This document shows, piece after piece, positions 41,087 to 50,054 of a stretch of 64,000 nt of DNA. The notes beneath the pieces are model-generated. The model had not been told where the DNA came from. It saw only the letters and a list, made by a program, of their open reading frames with translations, and did no database searches. The DNA is from Roseisolibacter agri (GTDB taxonomy: Bacteria > Gemmatimonadota > Gemmatimonadetes > Gemmatimonadales > Gemmatimonadaceae). The stretch spans positions 620,001 to 684,000 of the forward strand of contig NZ_BRXS01000001.1 of NCBI RefSeq assembly GCF_030159095.1. Reading direction: 5' to 3'. Every line of letters begins with the position of its first letter. Position 1 is the first letter of the stretch. Position numbers and translations under genes: made by a program.

Positions 41087-43858
41087 ATGAGCTCTCCAGC
41101 CATCACGAGCGTCTTCAACGACGCCTACATCGCCGAGGCCTTCGAGGCGTACCGTCGCGATCCGGCGTCGGTGGACGAGTCCTGGCGCCAGTACTTCCAG
41201 ACCGCGGAGGCGCTGGCCGGCATCGTCGGCGGCGCGCGCGCGACGGGAGCCGCCGGGGGCGGCGCGGCCGATCCCGACCTGCTGCGCAAGGCCGCCGCGG
41301 CCGCGGCGCTCGTGCAGGGAATCCGCGAGCACGGGCACATGGCCGTGCAGCTCGATCCGCTCGGGTCGGCGCCGCTGGGCGCGCGCGAGCTGACGCCCGA
41401 GTACTACGGGATCACCGAGGCCGACCTCGCCCTCGTGCCCGCGACCGCGCTCGGCTTCGACGACGGGCGGTTCGCGACCGCGGCCGACGTCGTCGCGATG
41501 CTGCGCTCCCGCTACTCGAAGGCGCTCGCGCTGGAGTACTCGCACCTCGCCGCCGACGCGGAGCGCGAGTGGTTCCGGCGCATGCTGCGCGCCGAGGAGC
41601 TGACCGCGCCGCTGACGCCCGACGAGCGCAGGGCGGTGCTGCGCCGCCTCACCGAGGTCGACGGGCTGGAGCGCTTCCTCGGCTTCGCGTACCAGGGGAA
41701 GAAGCGCTTCTCGATCGAGGGGACCGACGCGCTCGTGCCGATGCTCGACGAGGCGATCGCGCAGGGCGCGCGTCGCGGCGCGCGCGAGGTCGTGATCGGG
41801 ATGGCGCACCGCGGCCGCCTCAACGTGCTGACGCACGTCATGGGCAAGCCGTACGAGGCGCTGTTCGGCGAGTTCGAGGGGCGCCACCCGGACGCCGCCA
41901 GCGAGAGCGAGACGGGCGACGTGAAGTACCACATGGGCTATCGCGGCACGCGCGCCGTCGACGGGCAGGACGTCGCGCTGCTGCTCGTGCCCAACCCGAG
42001 CCACCTCGAGTTCGTGGGCTGCCTGATCGACGGCGTGGCGCGCGCGGCGCAGCGGCTGCCCGGCACGCCGTGGGAGCGCGACGAGCGCCTCGTGCTGCCG
42101 ATCGCGGTGCACGGCGACGCGGCGTTCATCGGCGAGGGCGTGGTGGCGGAGACGCTGAACATGTCGCGCCTCGCGGGCTACCGCGTGGGCGGCACGCTGC
42201 ACCTGATCGCGAACAACCAGGTCGGCTTCACGACCGATCCCATCGACTCGCGCTCGACGCACTACGCGAGCGACCTCGCGAAGGGCTTCGACATCCCGGT
42301 GCTGCACGTCAACGCGGACGACGCGGAGGCGTGCATCATCGCCGTGCGCATCGCGATCGCGTTCCGCGACGCGTTCCGCAAGGACGTGCTGATCGACCTC
42401 GTGGGCTACCGCCGCTGGGGCCACAACGAGACCGACGAGCCGGCGTTCACGCAGCCCAAGCTCTACGACGTGATCCGCAAGCACCCGACGCCGCGCCAGG
42501 TGTGGGGAAACCGCCTGGTGGCCGAGGGGCTGCTGACGGGCGACGACGTGGAGGCGGTCGACCGCGAGGTGCGCGCCGTCTTCGAGGCGGCGCACCAGCG
42601 CACCAAGCAGCAGGCGACGGCCGCGCACGACGACTCGCCCGAGGGCGCGCCCGCCGCGCCGCCGCCGCCGGTCGTCACCGCGGTGCCGGCCGATCGCCTG
42701 ACGGCGCTCAACACCGAGCTGCTGACGTATCCCGAGGGCTTCACGCCGCATCCGCGCCTCGCCAAGATCCTCGCCCGCCGCGCGGAGACGCTCGGCGACA
42801 AGGGCGGGATCGAGTGGGGGCAGGCGGAGGCGCTGGCGTTCGCGTCGCTGGTCACCGAGGGCACGGGCGTGCGCCTCACGGGCCAGGACGCGGAGCGCGG
42901 CACGTTCGGCCACCGCAACGCGGTGCTGCACGATCCGAACACGGGCAACAAGCACACGCCGCTCGCCAGCCTGCGCGAGCGCGGCGCGGCATTCGAGGTC
43001 TACAACAGCCCGCTCACCGAGACGGCGGTGATGGGCTTCGACTACGGCTTCTCGGTCGCGGCGCCGGACACGCTGGCGCTGTGGGAGGCGCAGTACGGCG
43101 ACTTCGTGAACGTCGCGCAGGTCATCATCGACCAGTTCCTGGTCGCCGACCGCGCCAAGTGGTCGCAGGACTCGGGGCTCGTGCTGCTGCTGCCGCACGG
43201 CTACGAGGGCGGTGGGCCGGAGCACTCGTCGGCGCGCCTCGAGCGCTTCCTGCAGCTGTGCGCCGAGGGGAACATGACGGTCGCCTATCCGGGCACGCCG
43301 GCGCAGTACTTCCACATCCTGCGCCTGCAGGCGAAGCGGCAGCCGCGCCGCCCGCTGGTGCTGATGCAGCCCAAGTCGCTCCTGCGCCTCCCCGCCGCGG
43401 CGAGCCGCCTGAGCGAGCTGGCGGAGGGCGCATGGCAGCCGGTGGTGGACCTCGCCGCCGCCGCGCCGGAGCGCGTGCGCCGCGTGGTGCTGTGCACGGC
43501 GAAGATGTGGTACGACGTGACCGCGCAGCCGGTGCCCGACTCGGTCGCGGTGGTGCGCGTGGACCAGCTGTACCCGTTCCCGGCCGACGCGCTGCGCGCG
43601 CTGTTCGAGCGCTACGGCAGGGCGACCGACGTCGTGTGGGCGCAGGAGGAGCCGCAGAACATGGGCGCGTGGACGTTCGTCGCGCCGCGCCTGCGCGCGC
43701 TGCTGCCCGCGTCGGCGTCGCTCGGCTACGTCGGCCGGCCGGAGCGCGCGAGCCCCGCCGAGGGCTACGAGGCGGCGCACAAGGCGGAGCAGGCGCGGAT
43801 CGTGGCGGAAGCGCTGGCGATCACCGAACCCTCCAAGCAGAAGGCGTCGGCTCGATAA
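41087..43858 (+). CDS. sucA: 2-oxoglutarate dehydrogenase E1 component (SucA)
   Basis: 923 residues, close to the 933 of E. coli SucA. The N-terminus (FNDAYIAEAFEAYRRDPASVDESWRQYF) matches the E1 start that binds the E2 component. Thiamine diphosphate and active-site blocks are visible: EVVIGMAHRGRLNVLTHVMGKP, VKYHMGYRG, NPSHLEFV, VHGDAAFIGEGVV and GHNETDEPAFTQP, followed by the C-terminal transketolase-like part (GTFGHRNAVLHD, GFDYGFSVAAPDTLALWEAQYGDF). It decarboxylates 2-oxoglutarate in the TCA cycle. sucB and lpd are not next to it. An in-frame upstream extension runs only through repeat A3 and is discarded. Confidence 0.96.
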   Translation: MSSPAITSVFNDAYIAEAFEAYRRDPASVDESWRQYFQTAEALAGIVGGARATGAAGGGAADPDLLRKAAAAAALVQGIREHGHMAVQLDPLGSAPLGARELTPEYYGITEADLALVPATALGFDDGRFATAADVVAMLRSRYSKALALEYSHLAADAEREWFRRMLRAEELTAPLTPDERRAVLRRLTEVDGLERFLGFAYQGKKRFSIEGTDALVPMLDEAIAQGARRGAREVVIGMAHRGRLNVLTHVMGKPYEALFGEFEGRHPDAASESETGDVKYHMGYRGTRAVDGQDVALLLVPNPSHLEFVGCLIDGVARAAQRLPGTPWERDERLVLPIAVHGDAAFIGEGVVAETLNMSRLAGYRVGGTLHLIANNQVGFTTDPIDSRSTHYASDLAKGFDIPVLHVNADDAEACIIAVRIAIAFRDAFRKDVLIDLVGYRRWGHNETDEPAFTQPKLYDVIRKHPTPRQVWGNRLVAEGLLTGDDVEAVDREVRAVFEAAHQRTKQQATAAHDDSPEGAPAAPPPPVVTAVPADRLTALNTELLTYPEGFTPHPRLAKILARRAETLGDKGGIEWGQAEALAFASLVTEGTGVRLTGQDAERGTFGHRNAVLHDPNTGNKHTPLASLRERGAAFEVYNSPLTETAVMGFDYGFSVAAPDTLALWEAQYGDFVNVAQVIIDQFLVADRAKWSQDSGLVLLLPHGYEGGGPEHSSARLERFLQLCAEGNMTVAYPGTPAQYFHILRLQAKRQPRRPLVLMQPKSLLRLPAAASRLSELAEGAWQPVVDLAAAAPERVRRVVLCTAKMWYDVTAQPVPDSVAVVRVDQLYPFPADALRALFERYGRATDVVWAQEEPQNMGAWTFVAPRLRALLPASASLGYVGRPERASPAEGYEAAHKAEQARIVAEALAITEPSKQKASAR

Positions 43859-44022
43859 GGCGGAGGACGGAACGGCGGAAACCGATACGGCGGAAACCGA
43901 TACGGCGTGAAACGGAAAGGCGGACCCTTCGCGCTTGAAGCTTCAAGCGAAGGTCCGCCTTCTCGTTTCACGCTCCATCGTCCTCCGCCGTATCGTTCTC
44001 CGCAACATCGTTCTCCGCCATT
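43859..44022. repeat. Family A palindromic element, copy A4
   Basis: It begins directly after the sucA TAA and ends about 10 nt before the PIG-L gene ATG. Arms contain GGCGGAGGACGGAACGGCGG, GGCGTGAAACGG and GGCGGACCCTTC, mirrored by GAAGGTCCGCC, CGTTTCACGC and CGTCCTCCGCCG. The centre CTTGAAGCTTCAAG (43934-43947) differs from A3 by compensating changes in both arms. Confidence 0.88.
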
Positions 44023-44032
44023 CCCGAACATC

Positions 44033-46624
44033 ATGACGTTCGCATCGATCGCCCGCCGGCTCGCACTCTGTCTGGCAGTGCCGGCGTCGCTCGCCGGCGC
44101 GCAGGAGCGCGGTGCCGCCGCGGTTGCCAGCACGGTTGCAGGACTCGGTGTCACGACGCGCGCGCTCATCGTCGGCGCGCATCCCGACGACGAGGACACG
44201 CGCCTCATCACCTGGCTCGCGCGCGCGCGCCACGTCGAGACGTCGTACCTCTCGCTGACGCGCGGCGACGGCGGCCAGAACCTGATCGGCAACGAGCTGG
44301 GCGAGGCGCTGGGCGCGATCCGCACCGAGGAGCTGCTGGCCGCGCGGCGGCTGGACGGTGGACGGCAGTGGTTCGCGCGCGCGTTCGACTTCGGCTTCTC
44401 CAAGAGCGCCGAGGAGACCTTCCGCCACTGGCCGAAGGACTCGGTGCTCGGCGACGTCGTGCGCGTGGTGCGCGCGACGCGGCCGCACGTGATGATCGCG
44501 ATCTTCAGCGGCACGCCGGCGGACGGGCACGGCCATCACCAGGCGAGCGGCATCCTGGCGCGCGAGGCGTACGACGCGGCCGCCGACACGGCGCGCTTCC
44601 CGACGCGCGGCTTCGGGCCCGCGTGGGCGCCGCAGGCGTTCTACCGCAACACCAGCTACCGCAACCACGAGGGCGCGACGCACCGCTACGACGCGGGCGC
44701 GTTCGATCCGCTGATGGGGCGCTCGTACGCGGAGCTCGCGGTCGTGAGCCGCGACCAGCACAAGTCGCAGGGGCAGGGCGGGCAGCAGCGGAAGGGCGCG
44801 TGGACCGTGTCGATGAAGCTGGAGGCGTCGCGCGACGGCGCGGGCGCCACCGCCGCGACGACGAACGGCGAGGCACCGCTCTTCCTCGGCATGGACACGT
44901 CCTGGACGCGCTTCCGCGGCGTGGTCGCACAGCCCGCGCGACGCGCGGCGCTGGACTCGCTGCCGGCGGCGTTCGCGGCGGCGCGCGCGGCGCTCGACGT
45001 GCGGCATCCCGAGGCGCTGCTCCCCTCGCTGGCGCGCGCCGAGCGCCTGCTGGAGGCGGTGTGCGCGAGCCCGTGCGAGGGCGGCGGGTCGGCGGCGGAC
45101 GCGGACCTCGCGACCGCGCGCCGCACGACGCTGCAGCGCCTGCACCGCGCGGTGCAGCTGGCCGCGGGCATCGAGATCGACGCCACGGTCGCGCGCGAGC
45201 ACCTCGTGCTCGGCCAGCCCGCGCGCGTGACGGTCACCGTGTACAACCGCGGCCCGCGTCCGGTGCGCGTGCGCAGCCTGCAGCTGGAGGGGCTGGAGCG
45301 CGCGCCCGACCTGCTGGCGGGGACCGAGGGCGTGGTCGTCGCGCCCGGCGGCGCCGAGTCGCGCAGCGGCACCATCACGCCCACGGATGCGACGCGCCCG
45401 TGGTGGCTGCGCACGCCGCGCGCCGGCGACGTGTTCACGATCGGCGGCGGCGCCGCCACGCCCGAGGAGTGGCGCCAGACGAGCGCCGCGGACGTCGTCG
45501 CGCGCGTCGAGGTGGACGGCGCCGTGACGGTGGCCGAGGCGCCCGTCGTGCACCGCGCGGTGGACCCGGTGCTCGGCGAGGTCGCGCGGCCGGCGGCGGC
45601 GGTGCCGGCGATCTCGGTGACGTTCGACCGCGCGATCGAGTACGCGCGCGCCGGCGTGGCCATCGACCGCACGGTGCTGGTGCGGCTGCGCTCCGCGGAC
45701 AGCAGCGCCCGCACGGCGACCGTGCGCCTGACGCTGCCCGCCGGCCTCACCGCCGACAGCGCGGCGCGCACCGTCGCGCTGCCCAAGTACGGTGCGCAGG
45801 CGGCCGTCGCGTTCCGCGTGCGGGGCACGCTGCGCGCGGGCGCCCATCCGGTTCGCGCCGTGGCGGAGTCGAACGGCGAGCGCTACGCCGAGGGCTACCA
45901 GCTGGTGGACTACGCGCACGTGCGGCCGCAGCGCCTGTACCGGCCGGCCGAGGTGACGCTGCAGGCGGTGAGCGTGGCGCTGCCGCAGCGCGCGCGCATC
46001 GCGTACGTCCCGGGCGTCGGCGACAACGTCGCGCCCATGCTGGCGCAGCTCGGCCTCGACGTGACGGTGCTGGACGCCGCGACCGTGGGCGACGTGGACC
46101 TGTCGCGCTACACGACGATCGTCGTCGGGCCGCGCGCCTACGAGGCGAGCGACGCGCTGGCGGCCACCAACCAGCGGCTGCTGGACTGGGCGCGCGCGGG
46201 CGGCACGCTGGTGGTGCAGTTCGGGACGTACGAGTACCTGCGCCCGGGGCTCCTGCCGTACGCGATCACGCTCGACCGGCCGGTGCGCCGCGTGACGATC
46301 GAGGAGGCGCCGGTCGCCGCGCTCGATGCCGCGGCGCGCGTGCTGACGACGCCCAACCGCATCGGGCCCGCCGACTGGAACGGCTGGGTGCAGGAGCGCG
46401 CGACGTACGTGCCGACGACGTGGGACGCGGCGTTCCATCCGGTGATCGAGTCGCACGACCCGGGCGAGCCGGAGAGCCGCGGCGCGTTGCTCGTCGCGCC
46501 GGTCGGCCGCGGGACCTACGTCTACGTGACGCTCGCGCTCTTCCGGCAGCTGCCCGCGGGGAACCCGGGCGCAGCGCGGCTGTTCGTGAACCTGCTGGAC
46601 GCGAAGGCGGACGCCGCGCCGTGA
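44033..46624 (+). CDS. Exported PIG-L (LmbE) family deacetylase with C-terminal glutamine-amidotransferase-like domain
   Basis: 863 residues. A signal peptide (1-23, ending LAGAQ) is followed by the PIG-L domain (about 40-300): GAHPDDED at 49-55 carries the zinc-binding His and the catalytic Asp, and DGHGHHQASG the later zinc His. The middle (about 380-640) is beta-rich. The last 220 residues (PGVGDNVAPMLAQLGLDVTVLD, TTIVVGPRAYEASDALA, AGGTLVVQFGTYEYL) have the flavodoxin-like layout of ThuA/class I amidotransferase folds. It probably removes acetyl groups from an extracellular glycan or glycoconjugate. Repeat A4 occupies its whole upstream region. Confidence 0.9.
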   Translation: MTFASIARRLALCLAVPASLAGAQERGAAAVASTVAGLGVTTRALIVGAHPDDEDTRLITWLARARHVETSYLSLTRGDGGQNLIGNELGEALGAIRTEELLAARRLDGGRQWFARAFDFGFSKSAEETFRHWPKDSVLGDVVRVVRATRPHVMIAIFSGTPADGHGHHQASGILAREAYDAAADTARFPTRGFGPAWAPQAFYRNTSYRNHEGATHRYDAGAFDPLMGRSYAELAVVSRDQHKSQGQGGQQRKGAWTVSMKLEASRDGAGATAATTNGEAPLFLGMDTSWTRFRGVVAQPARRAALDSLPAAFAAARAALDVRHPEALLPSLARAERLLEAVCASPCEGGGSAADADLATARRTTLQRLHRAVQLAAGIEIDATVAREHLVLGQPARVTVTVYNRGPRPVRVRSLQLEGLERAPDLLAGTEGVVVAPGGAESRSGTITPTDATRPWWLRTPRAGDVFTIGGGAATPEEWRQTSAADVVARVEVDGAVTVAEAPVVHRAVDPVLGEVARPAAAVPAISVTFDRAIEYARAGVAIDRTVLVRLRSADSSARTATVRLTLPAGLTADSAARTVALPKYGAQAAVAFRVRGTLRAGAHPVRAVAESNGERYAEGYQLVDYAHVRPQRLYRPAEVTLQAVSVALPQRARIAYVPGVGDNVAPMLAQLGLDVTVLDAATVGDVDLSRYTTIVVGPRAYEASDALAATNQRLLDWARAGGTLVVQFGTYEYLRPGLLPYAITLDRPVRRVTIEEAPVAALDAAARVLTTPNRIGPADWNGWVQERATYVPTTWDAAFHPVIESHDPGEPESRGALLVAPVGRGTYVYVTLALFRQLPAGNPGAARLFVNLLDAKADAAP

Positions 46625-46639
46625 GCCGGGGCTCGCGAG

Positions 46640-47030
46640 GCTGGCTGGGTGCGTCGTGCATCGTGCTGCGTGACCGCCCTCGGGACGCGTCGGTGCGCCG
46701 GACCTGTTGGCCTCCTGGGGAGGACGCGGATGTCTCGGATCGGAACGGATCGTCCGGATCGCTCCTCGGAGCGCACGGGACCTCGCCGCCGCGCGGAGCG
46801 ATCCGCAGCATCCGTCTCCATCCGGAGCAGCCGCATCCCTCCAACAGGCCACAGGCGCTGGCGCACCGGGCCCTGAACGACATCGGACAGGATGACCGGA
46901 TGACGAAGAGCTTCCGCGCTGGCGCATGGAACGATGCGCCACAGGGGGCCTCCTGGTCATCGTGTCATCCCGTCGGTGGTTCGAAGGGCACGCAGCACGC
47001 CGCACGCGGCACGCCGCGCGCGGCCCGCCG
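46640..47030. repeat. Family B palindromic element, copy B4, with remnants of outer GCTGCGTG-type arms
   Basis: It covers most of the 409-nt gap between the PIG-L gene and the ABC ATPase gene. The inner palindrome (about 46715-46855) has GGATCGGAACGGATC and the mirrored GAGCGATCCGCAGCATCCG, with centre CACGGGACCTCGCCGCCGCG, oriented as B1. On the left the outer arm GTGCATCGTGCTGCGTGAC plus CCTCGGGACGC matches B1; on the right ACGCAGCACGCCGCACGC ends just before the ATPase ATG. Confidence 0.82.
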
Positions 47031-47033
47031 CCG

Positions 47034-48122
47034 ATGACCGCGTCCGCGCTGCAGCTCGCTCGTGTCACGCACCGATACGCGGGCGCCGAGCGCGACGCGC
47101 TGTCGGACGTGACGCTCGACGCGGCGCCGGGCGAGCTGCTGGCGATCGTCGGCGCGTCGGGGTCCGGGAAGACGACGGCGCTGCGCCTCGTGGCCGGCTA
47201 CGAGCGGCCCGACGCCGGGGCCATCCTGCTCGACGGCGCGGACGTCACGCGCCTGCCGCCGGAGCGCCGCGGCTGCGGGATGGTGTTCCAGCACTACGCG
47301 CTCTTCCCGCACCTCTCGGTCGAGGAGAACGTGGCGTTCGGGCTCGAGGCGCGCGGCGTCGCGCGCGCGGAGCGGCGCACGCGCGCGCAGCGCGCGCTCG
47401 AGGCGGTGGGGCTGGCCGGCACGGGCGCGCGCCGCGTGCAGGCGCTCTCCGGCGGTGAGCAGCAGCGCGTCGCGCTGGCGCGCGCCCTCGTCATCGAGCC
47501 GCGCGTGCTGCTGCTCGACGAGCCGCTCTCGAACCTCGACCCGACGCTGCGCGTGGCGACGCGCGACGAGCTGCGCGCGCTGCTCCACCGCGAGCGCGTG
47601 ACCGCGCTCTTCGTGACGCACGACCAGGAGGACGCGTTCGCGGTCGCGGACCGCGTGGCGCTGCTGCAGGCCGGACGGCTGCTGCAGGTCGGCACGCCGG
47701 AGACGCTCTACGACCGGCCGGCGTCGCGTGCGGTGGCGGCGTTCATCGGGCGCGGCGCGCTGGTGCCGGCGACGCTGGCGAACGGTACGGACGCGGCACC
47801 CGACGTGACCATCACCCTCGGCGGCGTCGCGCAGCGGGCGGCCGCGCGCATGGCCGACGGGCTGGCCGACGGCCGCGCGCATCGCGTGCTGGCGGTCCTG
47901 CGCCCCGAGCAGCTCGCGCTGGCCTCCGATGCGGCCGATGCGGCCTGGCCAGGGCGCGTGACGTCGCGCCGCTTCGCGGGCGGCACCACCGTCCACCAGG
48001 TGGCGCTCGACGGCGGCGTGACCGTGCAGGTGGCCAGCGCCGACCGTGGCGTGCGCGAGGGCGACACGGTGCGCGTGCGGCTCGCGGCCGCGCAGGTCGC
48101 CGTCGTCGGGGCCGATACGTAG
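47034..48122 (+). CDS. Orphan ABC importer-type ATPase (PotA/FbpC/CysA-like) with TOBE-like C-terminus
   Basis: 362 residues. Walker A GASGSGKTT (40-48), signature LSGGEQQRVALARAL (138-152), Walker B VLLLDEPLSNLDP and H-loop FVTHDQEDAFAVAD. The C-terminal 110 residues carry a TOBE-type segment (RAHRVLAVLRPEQLAL and a final beta pair), as in sulfate, iron, spermidine or molybdate importers. No permease or binding-protein gene is next to it, so its partners must be elsewhere or it serves several transporters. The ATG follows directly after the right arm of repeat B4, with no obvious ribosome site. Confidence 0.9.
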   Translation: MTASALQLARVTHRYAGAERDALSDVTLDAAPGELLAIVGASGSGKTTALRLVAGYERPDAGAILLDGADVTRLPPERRGCGMVFQHYALFPHLSVEENVAFGLEARGVARAERRTRAQRALEAVGLAGTGARRVQALSGGEQQRVALARALVIEPRVLLLDEPLSNLDPTLRVATRDELRALLHRERVTALFVTHDQEDAFAVADRVALLQAGRLLQVGTPETLYDRPASRAVAAFIGRGALVPATLANGTDAAPDVTITLGGVAQRAAARMADGLADGRAHRVLAVLRPEQLALASDAADAAWPGRVTSRRFAGGTTVHQVALDGGVTVQVASADRGVREGDTVRVRLAAAQVAVVGADT

Positions 48123-48145
48123 ATTGGCCGCGACATGAGGCGCCC

Positions 48146-48292
48146 ATGACCCATCCCGCCGACGATTCCGCGGACGATCCCACGCCGCCCGACGACGCCG
48201 CGCGCTTTCGCGCGACGCTGGTGCGCGTCATGGCCGTGCAGGTCGTGACCCTCGTCGTGCTCTGGCTCGCGCAGCGCCACTACACCGTCTGA
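48146..48292 (+). CDS. 48-residue single-pass membrane protein upstream of the sodium symporter
   Basis: The acidic N-terminus (DDSADDPTPPDD, residues 6-17) leads to a basic turn (ARFRATLVRV) and one membrane helix (about 27-43, MAVQVVTLVVLWLAQRH). The stop is 10 nt before the symporter GTG, so the two are surely co-transcribed. Short membrane proteins are known to accompany some SSS symporters as accessory subunits; that role is inferred here from position and size alone. A four-codon reading frame ATGAGGCGCCCATGA overlaps its start codon. Confidence 0.65.
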   Translation: MTHPADDSADDPTPPDDAARFRATLVRVMAVQVVTLVVLWLAQRHYTV

Positions 48293-48302
48293 CCGCCGCC
48301 CC

Positions 48303-49985
48303 GTGCACTGGCTGAACTGGCTGATCGTCGTCGTCTACCTCGTGTGGGTCGTCGGCGACGGCCTGCGCCGATCGCGGGACACGCACAACCTCGACGGCTA
48401 CTTCCTCGCCAGCCGCAGCCTGCCCTGGTGGGCCGTGGGCCTCTCGGTCATGGCGACGCAGCTCTCCGCCGTGACGATGATCGGCACGACGGGGCAGGGC
48501 GCCACCGACGGCATGCGCTTCGTGCAGTTCTACTTCGGGCTGCCGCTGGCGATGGTGATCCTCGGCGTCACGCTCGTGCCCTTCCTGCACCGCGCGAAGG
48601 TCTACACGGCGTACGAGTACCTGGAGCGGCGCTTCGACGCGAGGACGCGGTCGCTGACGGCGTTCCTCTTCCTCGTCTCGCGCGGGATGTCGTGCGGCAC
48701 GATCATCGCCGCGCCCGCCGTCGTCTTCTCCGCGATCTTCGGCTGGCCGCTCGGCTGGTCGGTCGCGCTGATGGGGATCCCGACCGTCATCTACACGGTG
48801 CTCGGCGGCGTGCAGGCGGTCACGTGGGCCGACGTGAAGCAGATGGTGCTGATCGTCGTCGCGGTGCTCGCGATCTTCGTCGTGCTGGTGGCGCGCATCC
48901 CGGTGCCGACCGGCGACGCGCTGGCGATCGCCGGCGCCGCGGGCCGCATGCGCGTGTTCGACTTCTCGCTCAACCTCACCGACACGTACACCGTCTGGTC
49001 GGGGATCGTCGGCGGCACCTTCCTGATGCTGTCGTACTTCGGCACCGACCAGAGCCAGGTGCAGCGCTACCTCACCGCCCGCTCGGTGGACGAGGCGCGC
49101 AGCTCGCTGCTCATGAGCGCGTACTGGAAGATCCCGCTCCAGGCGCTGATCCTGCTCGTGGGCGTGCTGGTGTTCGTGTTCTACCAGTTCCAGACGCCGC
49201 CGCTGCTCTACAACCCCGCGCACGAGCGCCGCGCCCGCGCCGCGCAGCCGGCGGAGTTCCAGGCGCTCGAGTCGCGCTACGCGACCGCGCTCGCGGACCG
49301 GCAGGTGGCGGCGCGCGCCTTCGCTGCCGCACGCCAGGCGGGCGACGGCGCCGAGTCGCCCGCGGCCGCCGCGCTGCGCGAGCGCGAGTCGGCGGTGACC
49401 GCGGTGCGCGGCGAGGCGCTGCAGCTGGCCGAGCGCGTGACCGGCGAGCCGTCGCGCGACGTGAACTACATCATCCCGCGCTTCGTCCTCGACCAGCTCC
49501 CGCTCGGCCTCGCGGGGCTGTTCGTGGCGGGCGTGATGGCGGCCGCGATGTCGAGCATCGCCGCGGAGCTCAACTCGCTCGCGACGTCCACCGTCATCGA
49601 CTTCTACCGGCGGTGGGTGCGCCCCGAGGGCGAGGACGCGCACTTCCTGAACGTCTCCAAGCTCGCGACGGCGGCCTGGGGCGTCTTCGCCTGCATCGTC
49701 GCGACCTACGCGGTCAGCCTCGGCTCGCTGATCGAGGTCGTGAACCGGTTCGGCTCGTTCTTCTACGGGTCGATCCTCGGCGTCTTCCTGCTGGCGATGA
49801 TCCCGCAGGCGCGCGCGCTGGGCGCGTTCGTCGGGCTGATCGCCGGGATGTCGGCGGTGGCGGCGGTGAACTTCGGCGCGCCGAGCGTGTCGTTCCTCTG
49901 GCACAACGTGATCGGCGCGGTGACGGTGGTGGTGGTCGGGGTGTTGCTTGGGGTCGTGGTGCCGGCCCGCCGGCCCGCCGCCTGA
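48303..49985 (+). CDS. Sodium:solute symporter (SSS family)
   Basis: 560 residues from GTG 48303. About 13 membrane helices are visible. SSS features include the N-terminal NLDGYFLASRSLPWWAVGLSVMATQLSAVTMIG block, GMSCGTIIAAPAV, the family motif around YTVLGGVQAVTWADVKQ and AAAMSSIAAELNSLAT (second sodium-site helix). A hydrophilic helix-rich insert sits at about 305-382 between two membrane helices, far longer than the loop expected there. The substrate is not evident; sugars, sialic acid-like acids or organic acids are all transported by relatives. It follows a 48-residue membrane protein gene. Confidence 0.93.
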   Translation: MHWLNWLIVVVYLVWVVGDGLRRSRDTHNLDGYFLASRSLPWWAVGLSVMATQLSAVTMIGTTGQGATDGMRFVQFYFGLPLAMVILGVTLVPFLHRAKVYTAYEYLERRFDARTRSLTAFLFLVSRGMSCGTIIAAPAVVFSAIFGWPLGWSVALMGIPTVIYTVLGGVQAVTWADVKQMVLIVVAVLAIFVVLVARIPVPTGDALAIAGAAGRMRVFDFSLNLTDTYTVWSGIVGGTFLMLSYFGTDQSQVQRYLTARSVDEARSSLLMSAYWKIPLQALILLVGVLVFVFYQFQTPPLLYNPAHERRARAAQPAEFQALESRYATALADRQVAARAFAAARQAGDGAESPAAAALRERESAVTAVRGEALQLAERVTGEPSRDVNYIIPRFVLDQLPLGLAGLFVAGVMAAAMSSIAAELNSLATSTVIDFYRRWVRPEGEDAHFLNVSKLATAAWGVFACIVATYAVSLGSLIEVVNRFGSFFYGSILGVFLLAMIPQARALGAFVGLIAGMSAVAAVNFGAPSVSFLWHNVIGAVTVVVVGVLLGVVVPARRPAA

Positions 49986-50001
49986 CGCGCTCCTGATCCG
50001 C

Positions 50002-50007
50002 TAGCTT
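50002..50007 (+). promoter_or_regulatory. Possible -10 element (TAGCTT) of the NDH-2 gene
   Basis: TAGCTT lies 17 nt after the symporter stop. A transcript starting about 7 nt later would leave a short leader before GTG 50025 or about 40 nt before GTG 50055. Confidence 0.4.
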
Positions 50008-50054
50008 TCAGGCATCGCCCCGCTGTGGCCGGTCCGCCGGCCGGGAGCACTGCC

